DNA of 64,000 nucleotides from Tilletia caries (Eukaryota > Basidiomycota > Exobasidiomycetes > Tilletiales > Tilletiaceae): contig JALUTQ010000045.1 of NCBI GenBank assembly GCA_032718865.1, positions 1,612,001 through 1,676,000 of the forward strand, given 5' to 3'. Positions 20,001 to 32,082 of the stretch are shown piece after piece (the first letter of the stretch is position 1; every line of letters starts with the position of its first letter). A model generated the notes under the pieces. It made no database searches and was not told the DNA's origin. It saw nothing but the letters and a program-made list of their open reading frames with translations. Both the position numbers and the translations under genes were made by a program.

Positions 20001-23000
20001 GATGACGAGGGACACCAGCTCTTGGTGAGATGGGTTATAAAGCAGGAGCCCACGCAAAGCGCGCCTATGAGTGGAGAGTTCAAAGTCAGAGTTGGGCCTT
20101 CGACCGGTACAAACGACGACAACACATAGCACTCACTTAGCAACAGCGTGGTTCTCGCGGGCAGAGTTGTTGAACATCCGTGACAACCAGGACAGCAGAG
20201 AGGGAGCATCTAATGCGGAGCCAGGCATCGGTGCAGGGACTGCACTGCCGACGAGCGAGATTGCGCCTTGGCATAGGGCAGCCATGGTACAGGCGGCCTG
20301 GTGGGACAGGGCATGTGTCTCGCTTACCAATTGTTTCACGACCACCTCGCGGTGCCAATCGTCCCGGTACTGCTCTACCATCGATGTGACGATGTTCGAC
20401 AGCTTGGTCGGACCGTCGTCACTCGTTTCGCTGTAGGAGTGCCACTCTCTGAAGAGCTGGAACATGCGGAAGCGCGAGTCGAATGTGAAGCACCGCTCCT
20501 GGCCCCCAATTTTGGCGAGGCCATCAAAGAAGGCCTCGACGACCCCAGCAAAGAAACGGCGTAGCTTCTGCAAGCTCCAATCTTCCCTGTATTCCCGGTC
20601 CGTCAAGAAGGAGAACGTGCTCTTGACCCAGGCCAGGACCATCTGGACAACCTTTTGATCGGAGAGGAGTCCTTCTCGTACAAGATTTGAAGACGTCAGG
20701 TGCAAGACGTGCCCAACGCCAGTGCGAAGCCATTCGTTCCTACGACTTTGCTTGCTCCCGGCTTTCGAAGGGCCGCGTCCGCGGAAATCTTCGGTGACAC
20801 GAGTACTGATGCTGTGCATCACCTCGAGCAGGATCGGATACAGATCGATGTTGATGTTGCCCAGCCCGGCAACTGCTCCTTCCCGGAATGTGCTGTACTC
20901 GGACGCCAGGAACGGCTCGAGTTTGAAGAACAGATCGCGGGCGCTGATCACTCGTTCGGTTGTCGCACTGGACCGGGCGACGCCGGAGTCGTTGGAAACA
21001 TCCGTCCCGCGCGATGCCTCTGATGCCGAAGTCGTGGTGCAGAGCGCCAGGACGTAGCTTCGCCAATGATTGGCGAGCAGGTCCTGATCGGCACCAGAAC
21101 GAGGAGGCACAGGTGTCTTCGAGCCGATCGGGATCGTAGGCATGCGTCCGCTCCAGCCAACGGCGAACACCACAAAGGGGTCCATGGCCATAATGCGCCC
21201 GGTCAGCGCAGTTCGGAACATGGCAACGGTAGTTGGGAATCGATCGAGGCATTCCCGAAGGAAGCCAGGCAGAATCTGGACCCAGATCGACGCATTGAGC
21301 AGGTCCTCACTTTGCAGCAGGGACGCGAGCGGTTCTGGCTGTACAGCTTCTCTGAAACTGGACAGCCGCTCCTGTTGGACCTTGTCAAGGAGTGGAGACC
21401 CAACTGGGCAGAATTCGAAGCAGGGTCGCTGGAGCAGCGTGATGATTCGGGTTGCTTCGTCCATACTGGCGAGCTTCGTCCCGTTAGTCGGCAGATCAAA
21501 TTCCTTCGCGGACCGGGTGCCACCGACGATCGCATTGTCGAGCTGGGCAACCATTTGGAGTACACGTACGGCGAGCACGCGGAAAGGCCGCCATGCTGAG
21601 CATAAGAGGATCAGGGCATTCGCTTCGATCTCGTCGATCACAGCCCAAGCGCTGAGACGTTCCATCTCGAGCCCCTTTACTGCTCCTTCACCCTCGCCAT
21701 TTGCCTGACCGGCGACCAGTCCCTTCAGCTCTTCCAGCCAGCGCTCCAAAGATTCGACCCAACACAGGAAGACTCCTTCCACTTTGGGAAGCAGAAGGTG
21801 CTGATTGGATTGGACCTCCCATAGCATCACCTGCGGTCTGAAAGCCCATCGCATGAAAGTGGACACAATCACGAACGGCGTTCCTTGTCGTTGATGCCCG
21901 ATCCGCCGAAGGACAGCAGCCGCGGATTGTGCCAGCTTGGGATCGGCTGATATCAGAGCCCGTTGTACGATCGAGAGAACCGTCGGAAGAGCGATCGCAG
22001 GACTCAGGCACCGTGGCCAAGAGTCTATACATGCCTGGAGCAGATCCAGGATGGGTTGATGTTCCTGTCCATACATCACTGTCATCTTGAGCGGAGTGTG
22101 CGTTTGATAGACAAAACCGTCTCGCTCGCCGGCAGCGATGTTGCTTGACATTCCCGCCGCCTTCATCACGGTGACGCGGTCGTCAAAGACGTTCAGCTCG
22201 CCAACGGTGGCGTCGCATATCAGAGCGACTTTGCTGATGAGTGTGTTGAACCGTGTTTGTGCCTCCTCAAGCTCCTTCTTGGGAAACGTGAAGTCGGCGG
22301 GCAAGTCATCACCGAGAGACGTCGGGACGCCGTCAGAAATTTTGACAGCTCGCGTGTGCTCCTCGATGGTGAAGAAGTTCTTGCCAGGCGGGAACGCGGC
22401 TGGTTCCTGCTTGACGTGGCAGTCCAGGGTCATAACGATGGCGCGAATGGCGATGGACATCCGGAGCGGAGACAGCTGTTCAGCATTGAGAGCGAGCGGC
22501 CGGCCGTCGTTCAGGGACGAATCTCGCAAGAAGTCGAGCACAAGATCACGACCGAAATCGAACTGGCGGAAGAGGACGAGATGGACCATTCTGGTGTGCA
22601 TCTCCGTGGACACGTCGGAGCAGTACACTGCCTTGGTTTTTGGTGGGAACCATGTGCGGAAGAAGGATTCCAAGCGCCGGAGTGTCACAGAGGAGCTTTC
22701 ATGACATCTGAAGAGGTAGACCCATAGCAACTTGACGGCGGCGTGGAGAACTGGCAGTCTGGCGGCGCGATCTTTCAATTTGGACGTTCCAGCATCGATA
22801 CAGCTCGTCCAATGAGCGAGAAAGCGCTCCCCTGGCGAGACGGCCATGAGAGTGGCGTGTAGAGGATAGGCATATATCCAGTACTTTGGCTTGGCAGCCA
22901 TCTGGAGAGCTCGTGGCCAAATGGTGTCAACGGCCTTGATCCATGCGGGATGGTTGATTTCGGCTGATGCGAGACCCGCAACGGGAAGCATAAGGTGGAC

Positions 23001-24391
23001 AAAGGTGTCAGCGAGGGCCAAGCGGAGGCGAGTGCTTGAGCTGGCGGCACTGCTGACGAAGAATTTGGAAAGCGTGTCGACGAATTCGGCACCTTCTTCG
23101 AAGAACTCCATGGGAAAGACCTGAGAACGACAATGGTGTGAGCAGCGCCGATGCACCAGACTGAAAAGAGTTAAACTCACTGTGATGTGCAGATACCGTG
23201 CACCTAGTATCAGATTCTCTAACTGAAGCTCTCCTTCCTTCGGTGCGCCAGCTTTTTTGAAAGCTTCGATCGCTGACACGAACCGATCTGCAACGGACAT
23301 GAATCTGGGAGCAGAAGCGTGAGATTCAGTACGAAGAAGAGAGCTGCAGCTGGCGGCACCACACGCAAGGCTCACCTCAACTTGGAGAGCTCGCCCAGTA
23401 ATGCAGATGCACTCTCGAAGCAGAGACTCAAGAGCGGATCTGAATTGGCACTGGCAGCCAAGCTGACATGCGGAGTATTTGCCTCTGCAGTCGCGTTCGT
23501 CCCCAGTCCTCGGCAGCAGGTCTGAAGCGTCTCGAAAGCGAAGTTCTCGAAGATGTTGGCGTCTCTCTCCGAGAGGGGGATTCTGCTACCCGAGACGTTG
23601 CTGGCTAGAATGCGAGCGATGCCCTCCAAGGCGTGGGTGAGTAGATACGTGCATACATGCGCTTTTCGTCTGCGGAGATGCGCGGGCGACGGACGAGCGG
23701 CGCGGTCTGTTCCGGGCCCTGGGAAGGAGAAGCCACCCATGTCGTCCCGCCTGCGTCCGAGCATCGCCATTTCGTCGCCATCGAGAGTGGTGACGCGCCA
23801 CCGAATGAGACTATCGACGACTGCCTTGGCCTGCCTTCGAGCGACCTGGCCGAGGGAGGTGACGAGCTTCTCGAAGATGATCTCGACTCGAGATCTGAGG
23901 TAGGCAGCGATGAGGGGCTCTGCGTCGGCGCTCTTGTTCAAGGAAAGGGCGAGCTGCTCATTGGCCAGGCCGATGAATTTGGTCATCAAGACATTGAGCG
24001 CGTACTCGGACGGCGTCTGCGGGTCAGGAAAGCCGACCGAGGAGAGCTGGTTGGAGGGCTGGGGAGTATGATGGGCGCGCCTGATTGGGGGCAGCGGTTC
24101 TCTCGCCGGGCGCGAGGCGCTGCTTCCGGCAACGGAGCCCTCCATGCTGGGACGCGGGAAGGCCCACGCCGTGAAAGGTGCTGCACCGCTTTGGGAGCCT
24201 GCGCCCATACCAGAGACGCTTCCCGCTGCCGAGAGCATCGCCCCGCCCGAATTCGCATAGACTGGAGTCCCCGTCCCCGTTCCCGTTCCTGTTGCGGTGC
24301 CCGGCCCGATGCCAGTGCCTGCCGCGCTGGGGCTGTATCCGAAGCCGTAGCCGACATCGCTGCCGCCGACGCTGGTGTAGCTGATGCTCAT
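17019..24391 (-). CDS. TAO3: Cell morphogenesis protein TAO3/PAG1 (Mor2, Furry family)
   Basis: Four exons (24391-23376, 23304-23181, 23120-20137, 20064-17019) join in phase to 2,389 residues, close to yeast Tao3 (~2,380). Furry-family proteins are giant HEAT/ARM-like scaffolds for the NDR kinase/Mob (RAM or MOR) pathway, controlling polarised growth, septation and Ace2-type transcription. The start at MSISYTSVGG precedes a Gly/Thr-rich disordered leader. The conserved morphogenesis N-terminal domain begins near SEYALNVLMTKFIGLANEQ and continues through ENLILGARYLHIT and LADTFVHLMLPVA. Alpha-helical repeats fill the rest, with LPTNGTKLASMDEATRII in the middle and a Ser-rich disordered tail. 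An alternative upstream start in the same frame exists but is less likely. The gene shares a ~490-bp upstream region with a divergent Zn2Cys6 gene. The family call rests on size, architecture and motif resemblance. Confidence 0.88.
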
Positions 24392-24880
24392 CGTAGGGGC
24401 TGGCCGGGACGTGGGCCGATTGCTCCCGTTTGGCGCGTCTGACTCTGTTGGTTCCGCAAGTCTGAGGGAGCGAAGGAAAGGATCAGCGATCAGCAGCGGA
24501 AGCTCGTCGACCTCATCGCCGTCGATGGCGAGCGCGAGCACGGGACCCTCGGCCTCATCGAACAGGAGGAGCAGGTGTTGGAGCCTGGAGGTGATGCCAC
24601 GTGGTCTGTTAGGGAACAAAGAACATCCGACGGTGTTGCGCCACGTGGTTCTGACGCCAGCCGCGATTTCCGCATACTGAGTGTTGGTTCCCGCTTTACT
24701 CACTTGGAACACTGCTTCCCTCATCAGCGCATCAGCGGCTGGAAGGGAAGCGAGCACACAAACGAAGCCTGCTGGCTGCGGCAATCTCTGTGTGCACTGT
24801 GTAGGCGTACGCGCGTATCCAGCTGGCTCGCCTCGTCTCCAAGTGCGGGAAGACTGCGACTTCGAGGACTCGCGCATTGG
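24392..24880. promoter_or_regulatory. Shared divergent promoter, TAO3 / Zn2Cys6 regulator
   Basis: These 489 bp lie between two start codons facing away from each other. Both strands are open here in long frames, so one of the genes could start further upstream. No clear TATA box is seen. Confidence 0.45.
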
Positions 24881-27800
24881 ATGCCGTTTCCCAGCATGTC
24901 CGGCACGAACGATACCAGCGACTGGCAGACAGCTGCCGTCGTCGCAGCAGCCGCAGCCGCCGCGCACCACGACAGCGTAGCAGCCGGCCCATCCCCGCCG
25001 CCCGCCTTCTCTGCCGGCACAGGCCTCGATTCCACCCTGGCGGAGGCAGGCAACTCCTCCTTCGATATCTTCTCAAACACTTCCACACCCGCAGCATCGG
25101 CATCGGCATCGGCATCGGCATCCGCGTCAGCTGCACACGACGTAGCTGGAGACCCTGCCCTTGCGCAGTCCACGGGCTCCGCATCCGGGCCTCCTCCCAA
25201 GAAGGGACGTGCGTCCGCAGCATCGGCAAAGGCGAAAGGGAAGCAAAAGGAGAGCCCGACGGCGGCCGACTCCAGCGGAAAAGCTAATAAGGACGAGCCC
25301 CATGTGAAGAAGCGCCGACGCGTCGTGGTCGCGTGCGACACCTGCCGTCGCAAGAAGATCCGCTGCCAGGGCCTGCCAAACGAGAATCACACCTGTGACA
25401 ACTGCTCCACGTACGGCTACAGGTGCACCTTCACCTTCTCAGCCAGCGGCGCGGATAACAGCGAAACGGCAGGAGCCGCATCCGGCGCGGCCGCCAAGGG
25501 TCGTACCCGCGGTCGGTACGAGATCCTCGAGGCCAAAGTAGACAGTCTCTTGTCCATCTTGCGCGAAGTAGACCCTGATTTGGCCTCGCGCTGGGAGTCA
25601 GGCGAGCTCGGAGCAGGGGCCGGCGCGTTGACGGGAGTCAAAAAGTTTGGGACAGGCAAAGAGGACCCGGAACCCAGCCCCAATAACCAGACCGAGCCTG
25701 GAAGCTCTGTGCTCCCGGCACCCCACCCCGACCACGATCATGACGAATACGTTCACGCAGATCGCGAGGTCGCATCGAGCGCACAGTATAACTCCTACCT
25801 GAACGAGAACGTCTTTGCGCCCTCGACTTCCCAATCCGACCTTCTGCTCGACCCTGCCCTCTCCTCAGCCCAGCTCTCCCACGCAGCACATCCTTCCCAC
25901 CCCCATGCTTCTGGCTCCGGCTCCGGCTCTACATCCGCACCAGCTCACCAACACAGAGATCGAAGGAGAGGCAAAGGTGGGCCCGGCGGCGATGCCCACG
26001 CCAGTGCCGGTCTCCTCCTCCACCTCTCCCAAGCCGCAGTCCACATCCAGGAGCGTGACCAACGCGCCAACAAAGACGGGCCCGAGGACGACCACGACCA
26101 CGACCACGATCACGACACCGTCTGCTCCGGGCTCCGGAAACGATCAGGTTCGAACCCCATCGGCGGACCTTCGCATTTGCTGCCGGACATCGAAGAGGGC
26201 CGGCCGCGGTTCTATGGGAAGAGTAGTACCTTGCATTTCTTTGACGCACTTGACAGTCGCCCTTCGAGCCCGCTCATCGGGAGAGGTACGAAGGACCTTT
26301 ATCAGGGTGAGAAGAGGTCGGTATCCGTTGGTCCGGCCAATGATCGAGGGGCAGATATCGAGAAGGCACAACGGTCCCGCTTGCGAAAAGTAGCTCCTGC
26401 GCGGCTATACCCTCTCAATTCTAAACAGTGAGACCCATGATCGCCTACGATACTCATGCACGCATACAGGAACTGACTCATAAGTTTCCTTGCACGCCTC
26501 TTCGTTACAGATGGGTCCGGCTCCTTCGCCAGAAGAACCTGGTCGCAGTCGGCAGGGATGACGACCTCGACGATCCAACCTGGTTCCACCGCTACCGCCT
26601 TCCCGAGCCCCAGACAGTCGCCAGCCTCCTCTCGACCTACTTCTCCACCTTCCACCCCCTGCTACCCGTGATCCACAGACTGAGTCTGGAACGGGACCTC
26701 GCGTTCGGCCGCGCCGAGCACGACACCGCCTTTCGCGGGCTGGTCTTCACGCTGCTTGCTATTGCGAGTCGGTTGGGCATGAGTGAGAGTGATAAGGAAC
26801 GACTTGCTGGGATGGGCGAGGAGGAACGGAGGAAGGAGCTGGAGGAACAGGCGAGGCGGAGCGATTACTATGCTGCGGGTAGCAGACTATATCATCAAGT
26901 TTTCGCAGGTGAGGCCTGACTTTTGAACTTCGACCTCTCCTTCTGTCATTTTGCTCATCGTTCTTTGTTTATGTCCTCCTACATAGCGAGCCTGGTCAAC
27001 GTCCAGGTCTTACTCCTGACAGCGACATTCATGCACGGTTCGATCGGCGCAGGCACCGCATGGGTGGTACTCGGCCTCGCCATCCGTGCCCTGCTGGACA
27101 TCGGCCTGCATTCCGAGCGCGCAAACGCCGGATTCAGCCCGTTCGAACAAGAACTGCGACGGCGCGTGTTCTGGGGCGCTTACATACTTGATTGGTACGA
27201 GTTTTTGTCCGGCGGGGGGTTCAGAGCGTGTTTGAGGTCTTTCGAAACTGATATTCCCAATCCAACCTAACCTTAACAGCATCTTTGCTGTCAACATGGA
27301 CAGGCCGCCCGTGCTTCGACTTGACGAATGCTCTGTCCGACTGCCTCTTGACGTCTCTGATGATGCTCTCCTCGCTGCTGAGACGGGAGGACCGATCGAC
27401 ATGACGTTACCCAAAGGCGACCAAGGTCATAGCGCAAACATCATGAGCGGATTCGTGCAGATGATCAAACTGAACATCCTCGTTGGCGATGGTGAGTCCA
27501 TTCACAGGGGCTTTAAGCTTGTTCAGATAATCACATTCACGCCATGTTCCTTCTTGTTTCTTCTCCAGTTGTGCAAACGTTGTATGTATCGAAGTTCGAG
27601 CCTCCGCATGTGCGGACGAACGAGTCCCGACAACTCCTATCGCAACACCCGCCCCAGGAGAAAGACATGGACCGTCTCATCCAAGGCTTGGACGCCTGGG
27701 TCGCCGAGACGCCCCCGCACCTAAAATGGCCGAACGTAGAACCGATCTTCAAGATGCAAGCCGGCCTCATCACCTGTGGCACACATGACATCCGCCTGTA

Positions 27801-29392
27801 CATCCTCAAGCCGTTCCTGCAACAGCCGGGTTTGAAGTCGAAGGTGTTCTCGCAGTGCATGGAGCATGCGAAGGAATTGTTGGACTGTGTGCTTAAGCTT
27901 TTTGAGGACGAGTCGTTGGCGGGGATCACGTTCATTTTTCAGCAGGCGTTTTGGAGCGCTGCGACGTTCATGGTACGTCAGGCGGGCCCTTTCGCTCCCC
28001 TTTTGATCGAAAGCTTTGCGCTGCTTTCTCCCCTCTGTCATTCTCACTTCTGCGGTTTTTCTTTTTGCAGATCACGGTATGGCATCATGACAACAGCCCA
28101 TCTGTGCTGGCGACGGACCAGCATCTGATCGAAGGCACCTTGAGAATACTGTTCTCCAGCGATCCCCAATTCTTGTGAGTGTTGCATTCAGCAGCCCAAT
28201 TTCCGGCGCAGCGGTAGCCTACCACTGACACACACAACTCGCCCCTCCCCCATATCCTGCGCAAATTCTTCCCCCTCCCAGCTCAACGATCATGCACCGC
28301 GCCCTGCGACTCCTCCAACGCATCGCAAAACGTGCAATGAGCGAGATGGAACCCGCGCGTCGAGCCCGCGTCTCCGCGTACGTCGAAGCGGACGACCTCT
28401 CTGCGCTCTCGGAGCTCGCGCCGGACTTGGCCCGGCCGGCGTACAGTATTCAGCCGCTGCCGCCGCAGTTCGGGACGGGGGCGGGGGCGTTGCAGAGGGT
28501 CGCTGCTGCTGCTGCAGGTGCGGGTGCGGGTGTCTCTGCTGGTGGCTCGAGGGATTTCTTGCCGTGGTGGCACGGCGAGTATGGGCAGGTGGCGGGTGCG
28601 TCTCAGCAGCAGCAGCAGCAGCAGCAGGCTTCTTCGACAGGTGTGGACGGCACGCCTTCGGTTGTGGTGCAGAATCCTCATATTTGGTTCCCGTATGAGA
28701 CCACCGGCACGACGCGGATGAACAACGATAGTGGTCTTCCCGGTTCGTCTCAGTTACCCTCGGCTTCTGCGCCATGGACGGCCGGGACGGACGTGATGAA
28801 TACCTTCGCTGCTGCCCAGCAACAGCCGCCAACGAACGGGATCGGCCATGGGCAGCAACAGCACCAGCACCCGCACCAAGCCGGCGGTGTTACGGCGAAC
28901 AGCAACGTACCGACGTCGACGCATTTCGCGTCTGCGGATCCGATGTCGTCCCTCCCCGGTGGACTTTCGTACTACGGCAGCCAACTCGGTACTCACAACA
29001 ACAACGGCAGTGGAGTCCACGTTCCTCCAGCGGCGCAGGGAGGTGTCTTCCCTCCCACCCACCACCAACAGCAGCAACAGCAACAGGGGTTCTCCATGAG
29101 TCACGCCCAGCTGCACGCTGCGCAGACTCAGATGGCGTTTGAGAACTCGTTCGGGGACGCACGGGGGATCGCGGGTATGGGCGGACCGAATCCGACGTTG
29201 GACGATCTGGCGTGGACTGATGTGAGTGAGAGAGAGGGAGAGAGAGAGGATGAGCTGCGTTTCCGCAGGACGCTGACCGTTTTCTCTGCCCTTTTTTGTT
29301 GTTGTTGTCAGTATTTCGCCTCGTTCTTGGCCTCCCTCTCGTCGGAGAACCCAGCAGGGTCGAACGGGAGCAATCAGCACACGGGATCGTGA
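24881..29392 (+). CDS. Zn2Cys6 transcription factor with fungal-specific regulatory domain
   Basis: Eight exons join in phase to 1,297 residues: 24881-26427, 26511-26908, 26987-27194, 27280-27491, 27569-27972, 28071-28174, 28282-29221 and 29312-29392. The N-terminus has an Ala-rich leader, a basic patch (KKRRR) and a complete C6 cluster at ~151-180: CDTCRRKKIRC, nine residues, then CDNCSTYGYRC. A possible dimerisation helix follows (RYEILEAKVDSLLSILREV). The middle-homology domain is typical: LLSTYFSTFHPLLPVIHR, ASLVNVQVLLLTATFMHGS and FSPFEQELRRRVFWGAYILD. The C-terminus is Gln/Gly-rich and ends in an aromatic acidic motif, DDLAWTDYFASFLASL, probably an activation region. Such factors bind CGG half-sites and regulate metabolism, but the target pathway cannot be read from the sequence. 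Its 3' end is convergent with SOF1, 154 bp away. Confidence 0.88.
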
Positions 29393-29546
29393 GCCAGGGA
29401 AGGGGGGGTTCTCTCTCTCTCTGTTTTGTCTACCTTATTTTGTTCCACCTTGCGGCCTTCGATGCCTTTTCTGCCCAGCAAATTGTACCATTGCCAATTG
29501 ACGATGATGGGGAGAGGGGGAAAATGGATACAAGAGAAAAGGGATC

Positions 29547-31440
29547 TTACTCCTTGATCGCCAGGATGGCCTCCTTGCGCGCTGCCTGGGGCTTCGTGTT
29601 TCCTTTCTGTTCGGAGGCAAGATAAAAAAAGGGGTTCTCTGTCAGTAAGCCAACCCCTTTTCAGCATGGAAGAAGAGAGAGAGAGAGAGAGAGAGAGGGA
29701 ACGCACCTTGGTATGCCTTCTCCGATGCTCCTCCTTCCGCCGCTGCGACTCGACCATCGTCCGCTTCAACGCCTGCGCCTGTTTAATCTGCCTCGGCACG
29801 TTCCTCTGCCTCTCAATCTTCTTCACCTCCGCAGTGCCACTCCACCGCTTCCTCAACGCGTCCTGATACTCCAACGTCGCCTTCTCCCGGCCATTCAAGA
29901 TGCCCAACTTCTCACTCGCGCGCGCCTTCCACAGCCGGACGTTGCCGTCGTCCGAGCCAGAGAGGACGAAGCGCGCGTCGAGGGTGAAGGAGGTCGCGAA
30001 GATGCGTTGCATTCGTTTGGTGTGGTAGATGTCCCGGCTGTGGGCGCCCTGGCCGAGGGACCAGAGACGGAGGGTGCGGTCGTAGGAGCCGGAGACGAGG
30101 TCTTGGCCGGTGGGCGAATAGGAGACTGACATCACGGCTGCGACGTGGTCTTTGTAGATCTGGGTGGCCGACTTGAGATTCCGCATGCTGTGATTCGAGA
30201 TGTGAGAGGGGTTGACAAAGAGGCTGAGCTGCGAAGTGAGACGCTGCAAGGGTTAGGAAAACGAGTACTCACTCGAACGTGTAGATGTTGTGGTCCTCGC
30301 TTGCCACGGCGAAGGTAGTGGGTTCCATCGGCGACCAAGCCAGATCGTTCGCGCGCATCTGAGAAAAAGGCAGAGAAATATAATCATCAGCACGCGTGAT
30401 CCGCTACGTAAAACCCCTCATAACCAGGACGACATATTACCTGCATGACCATCTTCGACAAAGGCTTCCCCCCCCTCGTATCATAAAGAACCACACTCCG
30501 ATCCGTCCCCGTACTCGCCAAAACCTCGCGTTCACTCTGATTAAACCGAACCACAGTAACACCCTCGCCATCGTTGGCCCAGGTGAACGTCTGGAGGGCC
30601 TCGGCGCCCGTGCCCGAACTGCCCGCCCGGTTCAGGTCCCATATTTGGATGGAGGTGGAGGCGGAGGCGAAGTGAGGGAGGGAGGCGTGCGTTGTTAGGC
30701 AGTTGAAGGCGGAGCGGCCGTGGTATATCGAGATGGGCTGAGGAGTGGGGGGGGGGGGGTTGAGGCGGTCAGTGAAGAAAAGCGCGAGAGGGAAGGAAGG
30801 GTGTATCACTCACCTCGGTAACGGACCGGTCTGCCTGTTGCATACTGAGCAGACCACCCCTCCGCGTATCGCCCCCCGTAGTCATCTCCGCAAACCCCTC
30901 CCCATCCTCATCATCCTCCCCCTCCGCGTCTCCATCCCCATCCCCATCCCCATCCCCATCATCACCCTCCCCACTCCACCCAGTCCTCTCCGGCCTGGGA
31001 TCCGCATTCCACACCTTAATACTCGCATCCGTCGAGCACGACAACAACACCCTCCCCCGCCCCGGCCCCGCAGCTTGCAAAGGACAGAACGCAAGACTCT
31101 GAATGATACCCTTATGCGCGCCCGGGTAGGACTGCACAAGAGCCTGCTGACTCAAATCCCACAGTCGAATCTCCCCATCTCCACTCCCACTAGCGACGGC
31201 ACTCAGCCGGAGCGGGTCCACAGCAAGCGCATAGACGCCGTCGATGTGGCCCGATAAGGAGGCGACGAACGGTTTGGCGAAGAGTCGGTTCAGCTTGGAC
31301 GCGTTCAGCGCCCGGGTGTATTCGCGCGGTTTGCTGAACGGGTGCAGGGCCGGGTCGAGGTTGCGCGATGTGGGTGCGAGGTCGCCGAGGCGGGCGGGAG
31401 TGTGTGCGTCTAGCGAGCGCGAGAGGACGTTGATCTTCAT
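29547..31440 (-). CDS. SOF1: SOF1/DCAF13, WD40 U3 snoRNP and 18S rRNA processing factor
   Basis: Five minus-strand exons (31440-30814, 30737-30441, 30358-30273, 30187-29707, 29606-29547) join to 516 residues. The N-terminus MKINVLSRSLDAHTP, then NLDPALHPFSKPREYTRALN and LNRLFAKPFVASLSGHIDGV, is characteristic of Sof1. WD repeats follow (GEIRLWDL, ASIKVWNA, YDRTLRLWSLGQ). The Sof1 signature region SRDIYHTKRMQRIFATSF, GSDDGNVRLWKARASEKLG and the basic tail RKEEHRRRHTK then KPQAARKEAILAIKE complete the protein. Sof1 acts in the small-subunit processome in the nucleolus. An Asp/Gly/Glu-rich insertion (~175-195), encoded by a GGG-ATG-type repeat, lengthens the protein relative to yeast (489). Identification is strong. 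Confidence 0.94.
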
Positions 31441-31690
31441 CGTGTGCGTGTGCGTGTGCGAGAGAGTTTCAGCTGGAGCGAGGTGGAAAGATGGAAAGAT
31501 GGAAAAGAGCGAGTGACAGTCGAGGCTTCCCAAGTTTTTTTTTTGGGCGGAGAGCGGGTTCATCGCAAAACGCTCCGAGCACCGAACGGCTCTCAAACGG
31601 GCAAAACGGGACACTCTGCGAAAACGGGGCTTCTCTATGTGGATGGGGGTTGGGACTTGGGTGTTTGCTACAGCGGAACGACATGGGGGC

Positions 31691-31726
31691 GAGGGCGAGG
31701 GCGAGGGCGAGGGCGAGGGCGAGGGC
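31691..31726 (+). repeat. (GAGGGC)6 hexanucleotide microsatellite
   Basis: Six perfect GAGGGC units are flanked by degenerate copies on both sides, upstream of SOF1. The G-triplets are regularly spaced, so quadruplex formation is possible. Confidence 0.9.
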
Positions 31727-32082
31727 GAGGGGGAGAGGGAGAGGGGCTTGGTGTGGGTGGTGGGAAGCTTCAGGAGTTGAAGGGAAGAAGTCGAAGATGG
31801 GTGTGCGTGTGCGTGGGTGACGACACTGGCGTGGGTCTTTCCGCCTGGGATGGGGATCCCCGTCGTTCTGAGGGAAGGGGTCGGTCTCTGGCTAACCAGT
31901 ATCTATCTTGCGCGTCGTAACAGCACTCGACGCCGCTCTGGAAAAAGAAAGTCCGAGATGGGTGCTGAGTCGAAGGGCGTGTGCCTCGGTCGGGGGGGTG
32001 CAGAGCGTGCAGAGAGCGAAGAGAGAGAGAACAAGAAAAAAAGTTCGATTTATCGAGAGACCTCTATTCCAGCCGGACTCCC

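Noticed and set aside
24575..24880. N-terminal extension of the Zn2Cys6 factor
   Set aside because: The sequence before MPFPSMSG is not protein-like for this family and overlaps the shared promoter with TAO3.
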